Shown: positions 33,706-43,600 of the stretch, piece by piece | How the letters are laid out: each line of letters opens with the position of its first letter | How positions within the stretch are numbered: position 1 is the first letter of the stretch | From: Fluviicola sp. | GTDB taxonomy: Bacteria > Bacteroidota > Bacteroidia > Flavobacteriales_D > Crocinitomicaceae | Length of the DNA stretch: 64,000 nt | Reading direction: 5' to 3' | Assembly (NCBI GenBank): GCA_029866325.1 | Contig: JARWZO010000008.1 | Span: 1-64,000, forward strand | Translations under genes and position numbers: made by a program | Notes under the pieces: generated by a model | What the model was told of the DNA's origin: nothing | Database searches by the model: none | Seen by the model: the letters and a program-made list of their open reading frames with translations, nothing else

Positions 33706-35490
33706 TTGAAAACTCGAACGTTCGGATTATCGCTTTCAGCCTACTCAGTGATTATTGCTATGACTTTTATGGCCTCCATTCGCCTGAATAGCATCAATAT
33801 GAACGAAACTTCGTGGGATGTACTGGGTTATTACCTTCCGCTTCCGGCTACGTTTATCTACGATGATCCAATGATGAATGACCGCGCCTGGATCGAAAAA
33901 ATCAACAACGAAAAACAACTTTCAGGTACCTTATATCAAGTTACAAATAACGACGAAGGCGAACCGATGTACTTTTTCCTGTTTGGAATGTCGCTTTTCT
34001 ACCTGCCCTTTTTTCTTCTAGGACATGGAATTGCAGGAATGACAGGTGTTCCAATGGATGGTTTTAGTCCGCCCTATCAATACATGCTCGTCATAGGCGG
34101 ACTCATTTACACCCTCATTGGCTTGCTTTTACTCCGGAAAATTCTCACTCGATACTTCAGTCAAGGAATTGCTGCAATGACCATTCTGATCCTTGTTTTG
34201 GCGACCAATTACAGCCATCATCTCAGTTACAAGAACCTCGAAACAGTGAACATTCTCTTCATGCTAATGTGTTGGCTTATTTGGTCAACCATTCGCTGGC
34301 ACGAAGAATATCGTTTCAAACAGCTGTGGCAAATTGGCGTGGCTATTACATTAATGGCGCTTGTAAAACCAAGCGAAGTGATTGCTGTGCTCATTCCGTT
34401 ATTGTGGGGCGTTTCGTCATTCGCAACGCTGAAAGAGAAAATCAGATTGCTGTGGTCGAAACGAAAACACCTGATTTACGCCTTCTTGATCTGTTTGATT
34501 TTGGCATCGCCGCAATACACATATTGGTACATCAAAACCGGACATTTCCTCTATGATTCCTACAAAAACCCGGGGGTTGGACTTGATATTTTCAGCCCGC
34601 ATATCATGGATGTGCTCTTCAGTTACCGCAAAGGCTGGATGATTTACACCCCGGTAATGATTTTAGGTCTTATCGGAATGGTATTTCTGTTCCGAAAAAA
34701 CAAAACACTTGGCTGGAGTTTCAGTATTTACTTTCTGATCAGCTTTTACATCATTTGTAGTTGGACGGAATGGTGGTACGGAGCTGCTTATTCCTGCCGA
34801 CCGGTCATTACGGCCTATCCCATTTTGGCAGTTGCTATTGCTACCATACTCACACGTTTATCAAGCACTTGGATGAAAGCTTCCATTGCAACTTTTGTGG
34901 TACTTTGCATCGGTATGAACTTGTTTCAGTGGTGGCAACTGATGGCAGGAATTTATGATCCTTACCGAACCACCAAAGATTATTATTGGGCTATTTTCAT
35001 GAAAACCGAACCACCTAAAAACGGTGAATACATGAAACTGGTATTCCGTTCTTTTGAAGAAAATCAACCATGGGATGATCGCGAACGTTATAAACATACT
35101 AGAACGCTAAATCTCATAAAAGGGAAACCCCAATGGACAAAAGAAGAGTTCACACAACCGCAATTGCGCATTCCGTTTGAAGAAATTACCGGTAAAGATC
35201 ATGCATGGATTGAATTGGAAGTAGAATACAAAACAACCGATTCCGTTTTCTCTGATGGGCCGTTCCTGGTAACAACAAGTTTGTATAAAGATCAAGCTTA
35301 TGGTTATCGTGCGCCTTCCCTCACAACGATTACCGATACAATAAATGGAAAACTGATCGCAAAGTATCGTTTCATGACACCGGAAGCCAGAACTGTAAAG
35401 GATAATTTTAATTCCTACATCTGGAACCCGAAAAAATACAACTTGTTGATTTCTTCCTATCGCGTGAAGTTCTATGAACGTAAGGACTGA
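33706..35490 (+). CDS. Polytopic membrane protein, GT-C glycosyltransferase-like
   Basis: 594 residues, TTG start. About ten membrane helices span residues ~10-420, with an extracytoplasmic loop after the first helix (residues ~30-90, 'MNETSWDVLGYYLPLPATFIYDD') that contains the acidic position typical of GT-C (mannosyltransferase/ArnT-like) enzymes. Residues ~420-594 form a soluble C-terminal domain. Such proteins transfer sugars from polyprenyl-phosphate donors, but no specific substrate can be named and the family call rests on topology. It is followed 21 nt later by an MFS transporter gene. Confidence 0.7.
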   Translation: MKTRTFGLSLSAYSVIIAMTFMASIRLNSINMNETSWDVLGYYLPLPATFIYDDPMMNDRAWIEKINNEKQLSGTLYQVTNNDEGEPMYFFLFGMSLFYLPFFLLGHGIAGMTGVPMDGFSPPYQYMLVIGGLIYTLIGLLLLRKILTRYFSQGIAAMTILILVLATNYSHHLSYKNLETVNILFMLMCWLIWSTIRWHEEYRFKQLWQIGVAITLMALVKPSEVIAVLIPLLWGVSSFATLKEKIRLLWSKRKHLIYAFLICLILASPQYTYWYIKTGHFLYDSYKNPGVGLDIFSPHIMDVLFSYRKGWMIYTPVMILGLIGMVFLFRKNKTLGWSFSIYFLISFYIICSWTEWWYGAAYSCRPVITAYPILAVAIATILTRLSSTWMKASIATFVVLCIGMNLFQWWQLMAGIYDPYRTTKDYYWAIFMKTEPPKNGEYMKLVFRSFEENQPWDDRERYKHTRTLNLIKGKPQWTKEEFTQPQLRIPFEEITGKDHAWIELEVEYKTTDSVFSDGPFLVTTSLYKDQAYGYRAPSLTTITDTINGKLIAKYRFMTPEARTVKDNFNSYIWNPKKYNLLISSYRVKFYERKD

Positions 35491-35496
35491 AATGCG

Positions 35497-35504
35497 TACT
35501 TTTG
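35497..35504 (+). promoter_or_regulatory. -7 box TACTTTTG before the MFS gene
   Basis: Perfect TAnnTTTG between the GT-C-like and MFS genes, 7 nt before the TTG start at 35512. It suggests a separate, very short-leader transcript. Confidence 0.4.
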
Positions 35505-35511
35505 ACGCACT

Positions 35512-36672
35512 TTGTTTTCCTATAGCGTAAATTTCTGGCGATTGTGCTTGTCAATGTTCTTTTTCACGGCAAGTTTCAACTTGATTATTCCTGAACTCAA
35601 TGAGTTCATCACTCAATTGGATGGCGCCCACCTAAAAGGAATCATCATTGCCTTGTTTACCGTTTCTGCGGGCATTTCCCGACCTTTCTCCGGAAAACTA
35701 GCAGATCATATCGGTCGTAAGAAAGTAATGCTGATAGGTGGTATTGTTTGTGTTGTGGTCAGTTTGCTCTACCCCATTTCGTTTTCCATCTGGTTTTTTC
35801 TGTTGTTACGATTTTTGCACGGCTTCAGTGCAGGTTTCTTTCCAACGGGAGCTACGGCGCTTATTACTGACATTTTACCGGAAAATATACGCGGTAGCGG
35901 AATGGGGCTTTGGGGAACCTTCATTTCTTTAGGAATAGGTTTCGGGCAAGCGTTGAGTAGCATGACAGCCAACCAATTCGGAATGAACGGTTTGTTTTTA
36001 GCAGCTTCTCTACTAAGTGTTGTATCGCTGCTGCTGCTAATCAAAGTAGAAGAAACACTTGTTCCCGTTGAGCGATTTCAGGCCAAACACTTACGCATCA
36101 AATCTGATGAGATCATTGAACGCCATGTAACTCCGGTAGCAATCATCATGTTCTTGTCGGCTATTTGTTCGGGAATTATTTTCGTGCTTTCACCCGAAAT
36201 GGCCAATTTCCTTGACATTCAGGACAAAGGCTGGTTCTTTTTGTGGTATGTATTGTCCACCATAGGAATTCGGTTGTTTGCCGGAAAGGTATCTGATAAA
36301 ATCGGAAGACGAGAAACCTTGCTGATTGGAATGATTGTTCTAACAATTAGTATGGTAGTGATTGGTTTTTCGCACAGTACGCTTTGGTTTACACTTTCTG
36401 CCGTATTGTTTGGCGTAGCAACGGGAATCAGTTCACCGACCATTTTTGCCTGGACGGCCGATTTATCTCCGGAACATCGCCGTGGAATTGGAGCAGGAAC
36501 CATGTTTATTGCATTGGAAGCGGGAATTTTTGCCGGGTCGTTGATCACCAATGCGCTTTACACGAATAAGCTCAATTCGATACTCAACATATTTTTAGTT
36601 GGGGCTGCTATGGCTTTTCTTTGCGTTGTGTACCTGATTTGGCACATGGCAACGAAGAAATCAAAACACTGA
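35512..36672 (+). CDS. MFS transporter
   Basis: 386 residues and about 12 helices. TTG 35512 is preferred because it retains the whole first helix (FWRLCLSMFFFTASFNLIIP); ATG 35554 would cut it. The MFS motif A is visible in both halves: 'GKLADHIGRKKVML' (about 63-76) and 'GKVSDKIGRRETLL'. This is a drug/sugar-efflux-like (YfcJ/Bcr-type) small transporter; the substrate is unknown. Its stop is only 6 bp from the convergent NlpC/P60 gene stop. Confidence 0.9.
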   Translation: MFSYSVNFWRLCLSMFFFTASFNLIIPELNEFITQLDGAHLKGIIIALFTVSAGISRPFSGKLADHIGRKKVMLIGGIVCVVVSLLYPISFSIWFFLLLRFLHGFSAGFFPTGATALITDILPENIRGSGMGLWGTFISLGIGFGQALSSMTANQFGMNGLFLAASLLSVVSLLLLIKVEETLVPVERFQAKHLRIKSDEIIERHVTPVAIIMFLSAICSGIIFVLSPEMANFLDIQDKGWFFLWYVLSTIGIRLFAGKVSDKIGRRETLLIGMIVLTISMVVIGFSHSTLWFTLSAVLFGVATGISSPTIFAWTADLSPEHRRGIGAGTMFIALEAGIFAGSLITNALYTNKLNSILNIFLVGAAMAFLCVVYLIWHMATKKSKH

Positions 36673-36678
36673 TATTGA

Positions 36679-37263
36679 CTATTCACTCACACCATAATCA
36701 AGGCGCTTGGCTTTGATAAAGCGGGGAATGTAATATTTACTTGATTTGAAATTGTCAATCACCACACCACGGGAAGTAGATGCGTGAATGAAACGAATGG
36801 CGTCGGGTGTTACTTCAACTACCAGAGCAACGTGTCCGACTTTGGTTGAATTGGCATTTCTACCTTTAAAGAACATCAAATCACCCGGACGAATATCTGC
36901 CAACTTCACCGTTTCACCGAATTCAGCCAAACCGTAGCTCGAACGCGTTAGTTCCACTCCAAAATTACCCATTACGTAATAGATAAAACCTGAGCAATCG
37001 AAACCTGAAGGTGTAGAACCCGCATAGTGGTATGGTGTGCCTAAAAAGCGTTTGGCAAAATTGAGAATTTCATCGACCTGCTCGCTGTTTTTCGGACGAA
37101 CCGAATCAAACACCGGCATCAATAGTTCAGCGCCCGATAAGGTTGCTGTATCCGAGATTTCAACATCTAATGAATCTTCTTCTACCTGTGCAAACGAAAA
37201 TGCAGGTAAAACAACTACTGCCAAGAGTAAAAAGAACCGATATGCTTTTGTAATTGATTTCAC
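36679..37263 (-). CDS. Exported NlpC/P60 cell-wall endopeptidase
   Basis: 194 residues, GTG start. A signal peptide (about 1-25, ending FSFAQ) is followed by an NlpC/P60 domain (62-190) with triad Cys90 (FDCSGF), His144 (VGHVALV) and His160 (FIHAST). It is predicted to cleave the gamma-D-Glu-meso-DAP bond in murein stem peptides in the periplasm. It is divergent from a MerR-type regulator 45 bp away, which might control it. The -7 box TAATTTTG is 5 nt before the GTG. Confidence 0.93.
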   Translation of the reverse strand: MKSITKAYRFFLLLAVVVLPAFSFAQVEEDSLDVEISDTATLSGAELLMPVFDSVRPKNSEQVDEILNFAKRFLGTPYHYAGSTPSGFDCSGFIYYVMGNFGVELTRSSYGLAEFGETVKLADIRPGDLMFFKGRNANSTKVGHVALVVEVTPDAIRFIHASTSRGVVIDNFKSSKYYIPRFIKAKRLDYGVSE

Positions 37264-37268
37264 GGATG

Positions 37269-37276
37269 CAAAATTA
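37269..37276 (-). promoter_or_regulatory. -7 box TAATTTTG, 5 nt before the GTG
   Basis: The minus strand reads TAATTTTG-CATCC-GTG, a perfect consensus. It predicts a leaderless mRNA with a GTG start. Confidence 0.5.
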
Positions 37277-37308
37277 TCATTATTTTCACAGAATCAAAAC
37301 CCTTCATT

Positions 37309-37665
37309 TTGAGCAAACTAGCAGATATTCAATTAACAAAGTTGTATTACTCCATTGGAGAGGTTGCTACCATTTTTGATGTAAACGCCTCATTAATAAG
37401 GTTTTGGGAAAAAGAATTTACGATTATTCAACCCAAAAAAAACAAGAAGGGAAATCGTTTATTTACAGTAAAAGACATTGAACATTTTAACAAGATTTAT
37501 CAACTTGTAAAAATGGAAGGTTATACATTGGATGGCGCTAAAAAAGCCCTAAAATCAAAGGATTCAGCCGATTTGGTTAGCAATTTTTCAAACGATCAAA
37601 TCATTCTTCGCTTGGAAGAAATCAAGTCAAAACTACTTTCGTTGAAAAAAGACGTAAAGGAGTAA
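37309..37665 (+). CDS. MerR-family transcriptional regulator
   Basis: 118 residues, TTG start. Residues ~8-80 form a winged HTH of MerR type ('YYSIGEVATIFDVNASLIRFWEKEF', 'KNKKGNRLFTVKDIEHFNKIYQLVKMEGYTLDGAKKAL') followed by a short helix. It lacks a C-terminal ligand or metal-binding domain, like the small MerR proteins widespread in Bacteroidota. Target unknown; the divergent NlpC/P60 gene is the closest candidate. Confidence 0.9.
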   Translation: MSKLADIQLTKLYYSIGEVATIFDVNASLIRFWEKEFTIIQPKKNKKGNRLFTVKDIEHFNKIYQLVKMEGYTLDGAKKALKSKDSADLVSNFSNDQIILRLEEIKSKLLSLKKDVKE

Positions 37666-37711
37666 TTTGATTCACAAGATTGTTTTAAATTCTATTGTTT
37701 GCAACAGGATA

Positions 37712-37863
37712 GTCCCGTAGGGACGATATATAGTAGCAAAATCATCCAATTGCCATTTTGCCCTGTAGGGGCAAGACATCAAGTGTTATGCCGCAAGTTT
37801 CACCCCTACGGGGTGATGGATTAAGAGGGTACGTTCGTTACCACATTAAGTCCCTATGGGACT
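37712..37863. repeat. Four CCC-N3-GGG palindromes between merR and aroB
   Basis: GTCCCGTAGGGAC (37712-37724), TTGCCCTGTAGGGGCAA (37758-37774), TCACCCCTACGGGGTGA (37800-37816) and AGTCCCTATGGGACT (37849-37863). All share a CC.TA.GG core but differ in arms. They lie between convergent stop codons and have no U tracts. Confidence 0.75.
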
Positions 37864-37894
37864 CCTATGATATTTAAATTCTCGAAAATTTCTA

Positions 37895-38980
37895 TTAATT
37901 CAGCGTATACACCGAATCGACATACAACAAAGCTTCATACGCTTCTTTTTCGGTAATCGCCTGATTGTACACACAATTACCTATTCCATCAAGCAACACG
38001 CACATCACGGTATCCCGTTCATTTTTCTTGTCGTGTTTCAACAGCTCCAATACATCGTTTTTATCCGACTCGTCTAACGGAATGTGAGGGTAAATTTGCG
38101 TTAGGTAATTGGTGATTTCCAATAGTTCACGCTGGCTGATTCCCTCACGCTTAAACGAAATATAACTTTCGGCAATCATGCCAAGCGCCACTGCATGTCC
38201 GTGAGCTACCGGTTCGGTTTGCAAACAAAAGCCTTCAATGGCATGCCCGATTGTGTGTCCGAAATTGAGAATCTTGCGCATTCCGGCTTCTTTCGGATCT
38301 GCATTTACAACCGTTGTCTTTATTTCTACCGATCGCACAATCAAGGTTTCGTAATGCTTGGAATTGAGCAATTTGATTGGATCTAACTGGTGCAACAATT
38401 TCCACTGCTCTTTGTCGGCAATCAGGGTGTGTTTGATCATTTCGGCGTACCCGGAAACCAATTCTTCGGTAGGGAGCGTTTGTAAAAAACCAGGATCGAT
38501 ATAAACAGCAACCGGATGCTGAAACACACCCAATTGATTTTTATACGATCCCAAGTCGATACCATTTTTTCCACCAATAGCAGCATCTACCATTCCTAAC
38601 AAGCTGGTTGGTACATTTATAAAATCAAGTCCGCGTTTAAAAACAGAAGCAATAAAACCTCCCATATCGGTCACAACGCCTCCGCCTAGATTGATCACCA
38701 CATCAGAACGTACCATCCCGTATTCCGAAAGTGCTTCCCAAACCTGAAAACACACTTCCATCACTTTATTCTCTTCTCCTACAGGCAGCAACATCACTTC
38801 AGCTTCTTCTAACACCGGAAAAGAAGTAATCAGGTATTCCAAACACTGATCATGGGTGTTTTCGTCAACCAAAATGATCTTTCGCGCATGTGCGTATTTT
38901 TCAGTTAATAACTGTTCAAACGAAGAGGAAACGATACTTCCTATTTCGATCTTACACGTTCCTATTTCTAATTGCTTCAC
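37895..38980 (-). CDS. aroB: 3-dehydroquinate synthase
   Basis: 361 residues, GTG start. The NAD-binding 'NLGGGVVTDMGGFIAS' (about 97-112), 'PTSLLGMVDAAIGGKNGID' and zinc-ligand positions in 'GYAEMIKH' and 'LNFGHTIGHAIE' identify AroB. It converts DAHP to 3-dehydroquinate in the shikimate pathway. No other aromatic-pathway gene is adjacent. It is divergent from the proline dehydrogenase gene. Confidence 0.97.
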   Translation of the reverse strand: MKQLEIGTCKIEIGSIVSSSFEQLLTEKYAHARKIILVDENTHDQCLEYLITSFPVLEEAEVMLLPVGEENKVMEVCFQVWEALSEYGMVRSDVVINLGGGVVTDMGGFIASVFKRGLDFINVPTSLLGMVDAAIGGKNGIDLGSYKNQLGVFQHPVAVYIDPGFLQTLPTEELVSGYAEMIKHTLIADKEQWKLLHQLDPIKLLNSKHYETLIVRSVEIKTTVVNADPKEAGMRKILNFGHTIGHAIEGFCLQTEPVAHGHAVALGMIAESYISFKREGISQRELLEITNYLTQIYPHIPLDESDKNDVLELLKHDKKNERDTVMCVLLDGIGNCVYNQAITEKEAYEALLYVDSVYTLN

Positions 38981-39068
38981 GAGTTGTAGTTTCTATAATT
39001 GGATGCCTATGAATTCAATGAAAAGTGAATTTAGACTCATTCAAAGCACAAAAATAGCCGAAACAGGT

Positions 39069-39076
39069 TAATTTTG
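39069..39076 (+). promoter_or_regulatory. -7 box TAATTTTG, 4 nt before the ATG
   Basis: TAATTTTG-CGGT-ATG, perfect consensus. Nearly identical to the sequence before the gene at 61252. Confidence 0.55.
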
Positions 39077-39080
39077 CGGT

Positions 39081-40247
39081 ATGATTTCGTTCAATAATAC
39101 AGAGATTGCTTTTAAGCATAAGACAAATGCCGATTTGCGTCGCGCCAATTTCTTGTTTTCAGTGATGGCAAGTCCGGGATTGGTAAAGGCAGGAAAAGGT
39201 ACAACGAGCTTTTTCCTCAACATGGGTTTACCGATTCAGGGAATGATCAAAGCGACCATTTTTAAGCAGTTTTGCGGTGGAGAAACCATTGAGGAATGTA
39301 CTCCCACCATCAATTCCATGTGGAAAAACCATGTTGGAACCATTTTGGATTATTCGGTTGAAGGAAAAGAATCTCCGGAAGATTTTGAAGCTACTACCAA
39401 CGAAATCATAGCCACCATCACCAAAGCAAAGAACAACGAAGGTATTCCGTTTGCCGTTTTTAAAATAACCGGAATTGCCGAATTTGCTATTTTGGAAAAA
39501 GCCAATGCTTCTGTATCGGATTTAAGCGAAACTGAAAAAACCGCTTATGATTTGGTAGTTGAACGTGTTAATCGCATTTGTAAATCAGCGTATGATAGTC
39601 AGGTTCCTGTTTTTATCGATGCAGAAGAAACCTGGATTCAGGATACGATTGACCGTATTTGTCATCAGATGATGGAAGTATACAATAAAGAAACAGCCAT
39701 TGTTTTTAATACAGTACAGATGTATCGTCATGATCGCTTGGCATTTTTGCGTGATTCAGTTGCTTGGGCTACAACTCAACAATTGCACTATGGCGTAAAA
39801 CTCGTTCGTGGCGCTTATATGGAAAAAGAACGCAATCGCGCAGCTGAAAAAGGGTACGTTGATCCCATTCAACCGAATAAAGCGGCTTGCGATAACGATT
39901 ACAATGATGCACTTACGTTTTTGGCGGATCACATTGATCACATTGCGTTGTGTGCAGGTACACACAATGAAGATTCAAGTGCCTTTTTAGCAGATTTGTT
40001 GGATAAGAAGGGAATTGACAAAACCGACAAACGCATTTATTTTGCACAATTGCTCGGAATGAGTGATCACATTTCTTACAACCTGGCACACGCCGGCTAC
40101 AATGTGGCCAAATATGTTCCTTATGGTCCGGTAAAAGAAGTGATTCCTTATTTGTTTCGCCGCGCTGATGAAAACACATCGGTGAAGGGACAAACTGGTC
40201 GGGAATTGAGTCTTATTCGTCAGGAGAAGCAACGTCGCAGGTTGTGA
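39081..40247 (+). CDS. Proline dehydrogenase
   Basis: 388 residues: a monofunctional proline dehydrogenase (the PutA PRODH domain alone). Conserved parts are 'FIDAEETWIQDTID' (about 174-187), 'KLVRGAYMEKERNRA', 'AGTHNED' and the C-terminal substrate-binding 'YLFRRADENTSV'. It oxidises L-proline to pyrroline-5-carboxylate with FAD and passes electrons to the respiratory chain. The partner P5C dehydrogenase is not in the window. Downstream are two palindrome copies and a terminator. Confidence 0.95.
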   Translation: MISFNNTEIAFKHKTNADLRRANFLFSVMASPGLVKAGKGTTSFFLNMGLPIQGMIKATIFKQFCGGETIEECTPTINSMWKNHVGTILDYSVEGKESPEDFEATTNEIIATITKAKNNEGIPFAVFKITGIAEFAILEKANASVSDLSETEKTAYDLVVERVNRICKSAYDSQVPVFIDAEETWIQDTIDRICHQMMEVYNKETAIVFNTVQMYRHDRLAFLRDSVAWATTQQLHYGVKLVRGAYMEKERNRAAEKGYVDPIQPNKAACDNDYNDALTFLADHIDHIALCAGTHNEDSSAFLADLLDKKGIDKTDKRIYFAQLLGMSDHISYNLAHAGYNVAKYVPYGPVKEVIPYLFRRADENTSVKGQTGRELSLIRQEKQRRRL

Positions 40248-40325
40248 GTTTAACTGGAGCACAAGCATCTCTTCTTCACCCATTTCTATTGATTTCAGCG
40301 ATTTTTTATCTCGAAGAAAATCCCA

Positions 40326-40406
40326 CGTAATATTGCAAATTTACGTGTCAAATACACTCACGTAAATTCGCAATATTACGAACAGTTGTTTTTGTGAAAA
40401 ACGACT
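40326..40406. repeat. 55-bp palindrome family, copy D plus tail hairpin
   Basis: CGTAATATTGC (40326-40336) and GCAATATTACG (40370-40380). The interior is more diverged than in other copies (AAATTTACGTGTCAAATACAC). The tail 40381-40406, AACAGTTGTTTTTG...AAAAACGACT, is shared with copy E and forms its own ~10-bp stem. Confidence 0.8.
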
Positions 40407-40483
40407 ACGTAAGTTGTGTAAACAATCCGCGCATCATCGCAAAAAAGACAAAATCACTGACCATTTCAGGATTTTATACCCGA

Positions 40484-40563
40484 CGTAATATTGCAAATTG
40501 GCATATCAAATAAACGCCCGTAATTTCGCAATATTACGAACAGTTGTTTTTTGAAAAACGACT
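40484..40563. repeat. 55-bp palindrome family, copy E plus tail hairpin
   Basis: CGTAATATTGC (40484-40494) and GCAATATTACG (40528-40538), 158 bp after copy D and in the same orientation. The tail 40539-40563 repeats that of copy D. Confidence 0.8.
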
Positions 40564-40591
40564 TGTTTTTCTATCTTCATTTTACAATCAC

Positions 40592-40628
40592 AAAAAAGCC
40601 GGACTCTTACTAAGAACCCGGCTTTTTT
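40592..40628. terminator. Bidirectional rho-independent terminator
   Basis: AAAAAAGCCGG (40592-40602) pairs with CCGGCTTTTTT (40618-40628), 11 bp, with U tracts in both directions. It serves the type B adhesin gene (minus) and probably the proline dehydrogenase gene (plus). Confidence 0.85.
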
Positions 40629-40648
40629 CACGAATCGATGATTTTCAC

Positions 40649-43600
40649 CTATCTCAATACGCTAAAGTGTCCTTGGAAATTGTATTTCTTATCGTTGTTC
40701 ATATCCTTCGTTGATAAGGTCCATGAATACGTACCTTGTGGCACTATTTTACCATGGTAAGTTCCATCCCAGGCGGCCTCATGATCATGGCTTTCAAAGA
40801 CAATTTCTCCCCATCTGTTATAAATCAACAATTCAAAATTACTCACATCGATGCCATCAATGTAAACAAACCATGTTTGGTTAAATTCATCATCATCCGG
40901 TGTAAAGGCATTCGGAGCGTAAATAATCACTTCGCTCACCACTTGAACGACATGCATCACAGAGTCTACACAGCCATCGGCATTGGTCACGTATAAGTTT
41001 ACCTCATAATTGCCCGGTACGCCGTCAGGGAATTGTGCATTCACGTTTTCGGTTGTAGCTGTAGAAGGTGTTCCGTCTTCAATTTGCCAATCCCATGAAA
41101 CCACATCTTGCGTACTTCCATTATCAAGGAACGTAAACGGATTAAACATGGAAATCATGTTCGGTTGAATATTGAAATTGGCAATCGGTCTGTTGAAAAC
41201 GGTAATCATATTCGGGAACGTAGCTGTGTAAACACATCCGATATCTGATGTTATGACTACACTTACCGTATACACTCCCGGGTTTTCATATACATGATTG
41301 GATCCATTCATTCCCTGCAAGGTCTCAGATGTTCCGTCGCCATAATCAATAACCATCGAAGTAACCGTTCCGCCGATGCTCATGTTAGTGAAATTAACAG
41401 GTACAGGGAAACAACCTGAAGTCACATCAGGTGCTACCAAAGGAGTAATCGGATTTGGAGCTGAAACAGTCATACAAGCCGTATCTGGAAGAGACCCGCA
41501 AGCTTCTGTCAACACCACACAATAGGTTGTTGTATTGGTTGGTGTTACATTGAAAGGAACTCCGGTTCCAAGCATAGTTGCACCGTCAAACCAAGTAAAT
41601 GTATAAGCCGAACTTCCACCAGCACCAGTAGCCGTTAAGGCTGTTGTAGCTCCCGGACAAATGGTGATATTCGGTGAAATGACCGGAATGGAAAGCTGAA
41701 CAGGTTCTGTAATGGTAAACGTTTCCTGATCGGCACAACCGTTATTTCCTGTTACATCCAAGACATACGCACCCGGAGCAAGATTGCTGATGGTAAATGT
41801 ATTTCCAGCATAAGCCTGTGCAGCACCACCATCCAAAGAATACGAATCGCCATTGGTCGTAGTAGCAAGAATAGAACCGTTGTTTGCACCGAAACAAGAT
41901 ACATTGGTAACAGCAACATTCAACGTTGTTACAATTTCAGTCACCGTAATTATCGCCTCAGAAACACAACCGTTCGAGTCAATCGAATAGGTATAAGCTC
42001 CCGGATTCATGGTTACAGGATCATAAGGCATTGTTACAGCAGCACCGTTTGGCCCTGTCCAGGCACCATTTGGAGAAGCAGTTGCGCCCAATAACGGGAA
42101 CAAATCCTGCGCCGCTCCTTGTGAACAAATTGAAAGCACGTTGTCGTTCCCCGGATCGGCCGAAGCTGACATAGTCACATTCAATTGATCGGTTGTAGCA
42201 CACAGCGGATGTCCGTTCGGGTAAGTAGTCAATGTCACAACTCCCGGACTGTTAAACGTTCCGATTGGTCCGGCAATATCCGGATCATCAAACGAACCGA
42301 TTGCAGTTGTCCAGTTAAACACATACCCATTGAAACAATCAGCCGTAAAACCATAAGGATTAACTGTAGGCGGATTAAAATTTTCACCATTCAACAACAA
42401 CTGATTGCCGTAAGGATCGGTTAATGTATAGGAACAATCCCATGAATTAAAGGTGTTGTCATCGAAAAACGTAACAGTAACGGTGGCTCCGTTTGGTATT
42501 GAAATCGGGAATACCTGATTAAATACATTCGGATTGAGCGCATAAACGGTAGGAACGCCATTGATCGTCACCGTGACATTATTACCACCCCAACCATCGC
42601 CAAATAGGTCATCTAATGAAAGAATGTAGTCACAAGGTGAACTTCCTGCCAATCCGTTGATAGATCCGTTCAATTGAACCGGATCGCCATCACACACAAC
42701 CACATCAGGTCCTGCATTAGGAATCAAGTTGTTATTTACTGTAATCACAACAGATGTATCATGTTCGCAACCGAAATCGTCAATCACATGATAAACATAC
42801 GTATATACTCCGGGTGCTGTTGGGGTAATGGAAATCACATCTGCATTGGCCGAAAGTGATGTTACAAACGCACCACCTGCTTCCCAATACGAAGAATCTG
42901 CCCCCCAACCAATTTGTGGTTCAAAAGTAGTTACCGGAGGAATCAACGATGGGTCAACGTTTAAAGCAAAACTAAAAAGTGTTCCGTCATCGGCAGCCCA
43001 GTTATCGATCACTGTCAAGGTCCAAACTCCATTAAGAGGACACCCTAATAAGTTGGTCAGCGGTTGCACCGGTTCGTAGGTTCCGGCAGGTAATGTGCCT
43101 CCCCAACCGTTATTATCAACCCATTCTACCCATGTTTCGGTAGCAGTTGGAGAAAAACAATAATTAAATGGTACACCTTGCGTTGCCGGATCACTACAAT
43201 CTACGTTATCCGCCTGAACGGGAATTCCGATTTGTGTTCCGCCTCCACCTTGCTGATGCAATATGGCTGATTGCCCGTTGGGGCATTCTACAATGATTAC
43301 TAAATCTCCCATAAAAGTATGCTCCAATTCAAGGCAAATGCTTTGCAGATCATTAATATCCGAAAGTGTAGCACCAGGACTGAAGTTTGTCTGAAGAATT
43401 GTCACATCCTGAGATACTCCTAATAATGTATCAGGCAAACAACCATCTTCAATAGAATTTGAATTCGGGAAACCATCCCACAGAACTTCATACGATTCGG
43501 GATCGGCTGTATATGTAATGCTTTCACCTATACAGAGCGTGGTATCACCCGGGAAGCCTGTGAAATCTGGGATAGTTGCAACAAACACCTGTAAATCGAC

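Larger units (their letters stand above)
40248..40648. other. Intergenic region with duplicated palindromes and terminator
   Basis: About 400 bp between convergent genes. It holds palindrome copies D and E with their shared tails, and a bidirectional terminator. No reading frame is convincing. Confidence 0.6.
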
